Below, piece after piece: positions 25,755 to 25,808 of a stretch of 25,808 bases of DNA. Each line of letters starts with the position of its first letter. Within the stretch, counting starts at the first letter, position 1. This DNA is from JANWHZ01 sp041487535. Lineage in GTDB: Bacteria > Patescibacteriota > Saccharimonadia > Saccharimonadales > UBA4665. The notes under the pieces were generated by a model. That model was not told the origin of the DNA. It did not search any database and saw only the letters and a program-made list of their open reading frames with translations. The stretch spans positions 1-25,808 of the forward strand of contig JBGPNM010000012.1 in the NCBI GenBank assembly GCA_041487535.1, read 5' to 3'. A program made the translations under genes and the position numbers.

Positions 25755-25808
25755 ATGTCTCGGTCAAAGTGTTCTCGCGATCTGTATTGTTCGTTTCTCG
25801 AAGTAACC
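25755..25808 (+). CDS. Start of a gene cut by the window edge, possibly a transposase
   Basis: ATG at 25755 is open to the end (18 codons, MSRSKCSRDLYCSFLEVT) with AAAGGG about 10 nt upstream. The pattern RDxYxxFLxxT resembles the N-terminus of some IS4/IS701-type transposases, but 18 residues are too few to decide. It could also be chance. Confidence 0.3.
   Translation, partial: MSRSKCSRDLYCSFLEVT

Overview
The window reads as a chromosomal segment of a Candidate Phyla Radiation bacterium, most likely a Saccharibacteria (TM7)-like organism. This is inferred from the str/RNA-polymerase cluster with small unknown genes wedged into it, from the EF-Tu, EF-G and RpoC sequence style, and from short intergenic regions. 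The standard code fits: UGA is used as a stop (for example at 1333-1335) and is not needed as a sense codon. No named strain can be assigned.

Positions 1-1890 hold a structured non-coding stretch, rpsJ (minus) with a foldable leader, a 2H-phosphoesterase gene split by a +1 frameshift, a short coiled-coil gene, and the tuf terminator. Positions 1895-15448 are the minus-strand information-processing cluster. In transcription order it runs rpoB, rpoC, [promoter and structured leader], rpsL, orf90, rpsG, orf132, fusA, orf302, [promoter], tuf. Stop and start codons overlap as TAATG at rpoB/rpoC, rpsL/orf90 and orf90/rpsG. Two core proteins differ from the textbook form. RpoC has lost all eight zinc-ligand cysteines and has an altered trigger loop, and EF-G has NKIN in place of the NKxD guanine-specificity motif.

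Positions 15728-21409 (minus) carry the protein-quality and histidine block: a histidine attenuator, hisG (frameshifted), hisS, tig, an unknown gene, clpP and a possible acetyltransferase. clpP has its own sigma70-type promoter overlapped by a near-perfect CIRCE element, so HrcA heat-shock control is likely. Upstream of hisG-hisS lies an 18-codon leader peptide with three His codons in four, followed by a strong terminator and then hisG. This looks like ribosome-mediated attenuation responding to charged tRNA-His, and it is the strongest candidate for an undescribed system here.

Positions 21500-25808 look more accessory. They hold a tRNA 3'-end fragment (possible att scar), a SET-domain methyltransferase, an unknown gene, an 854-residue transketolase fused to a uridine-kinase-like P-loop domain that lacks the Walker A lysine, a histidine-phosphatase-family enzyme, and the start of a gene cut by the window edge.

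A recurring theme is leaderless or nearly leaderless transcription. At clpP, tig, the phosphatase, the coiled-coil gene, the his leader peptide and the 2H gene, a -10 box (often an extended TGn-TATNNT) ends 6-9 nt before the start codon. Genes inside operons mostly have Shine-Dalgarno sequences.
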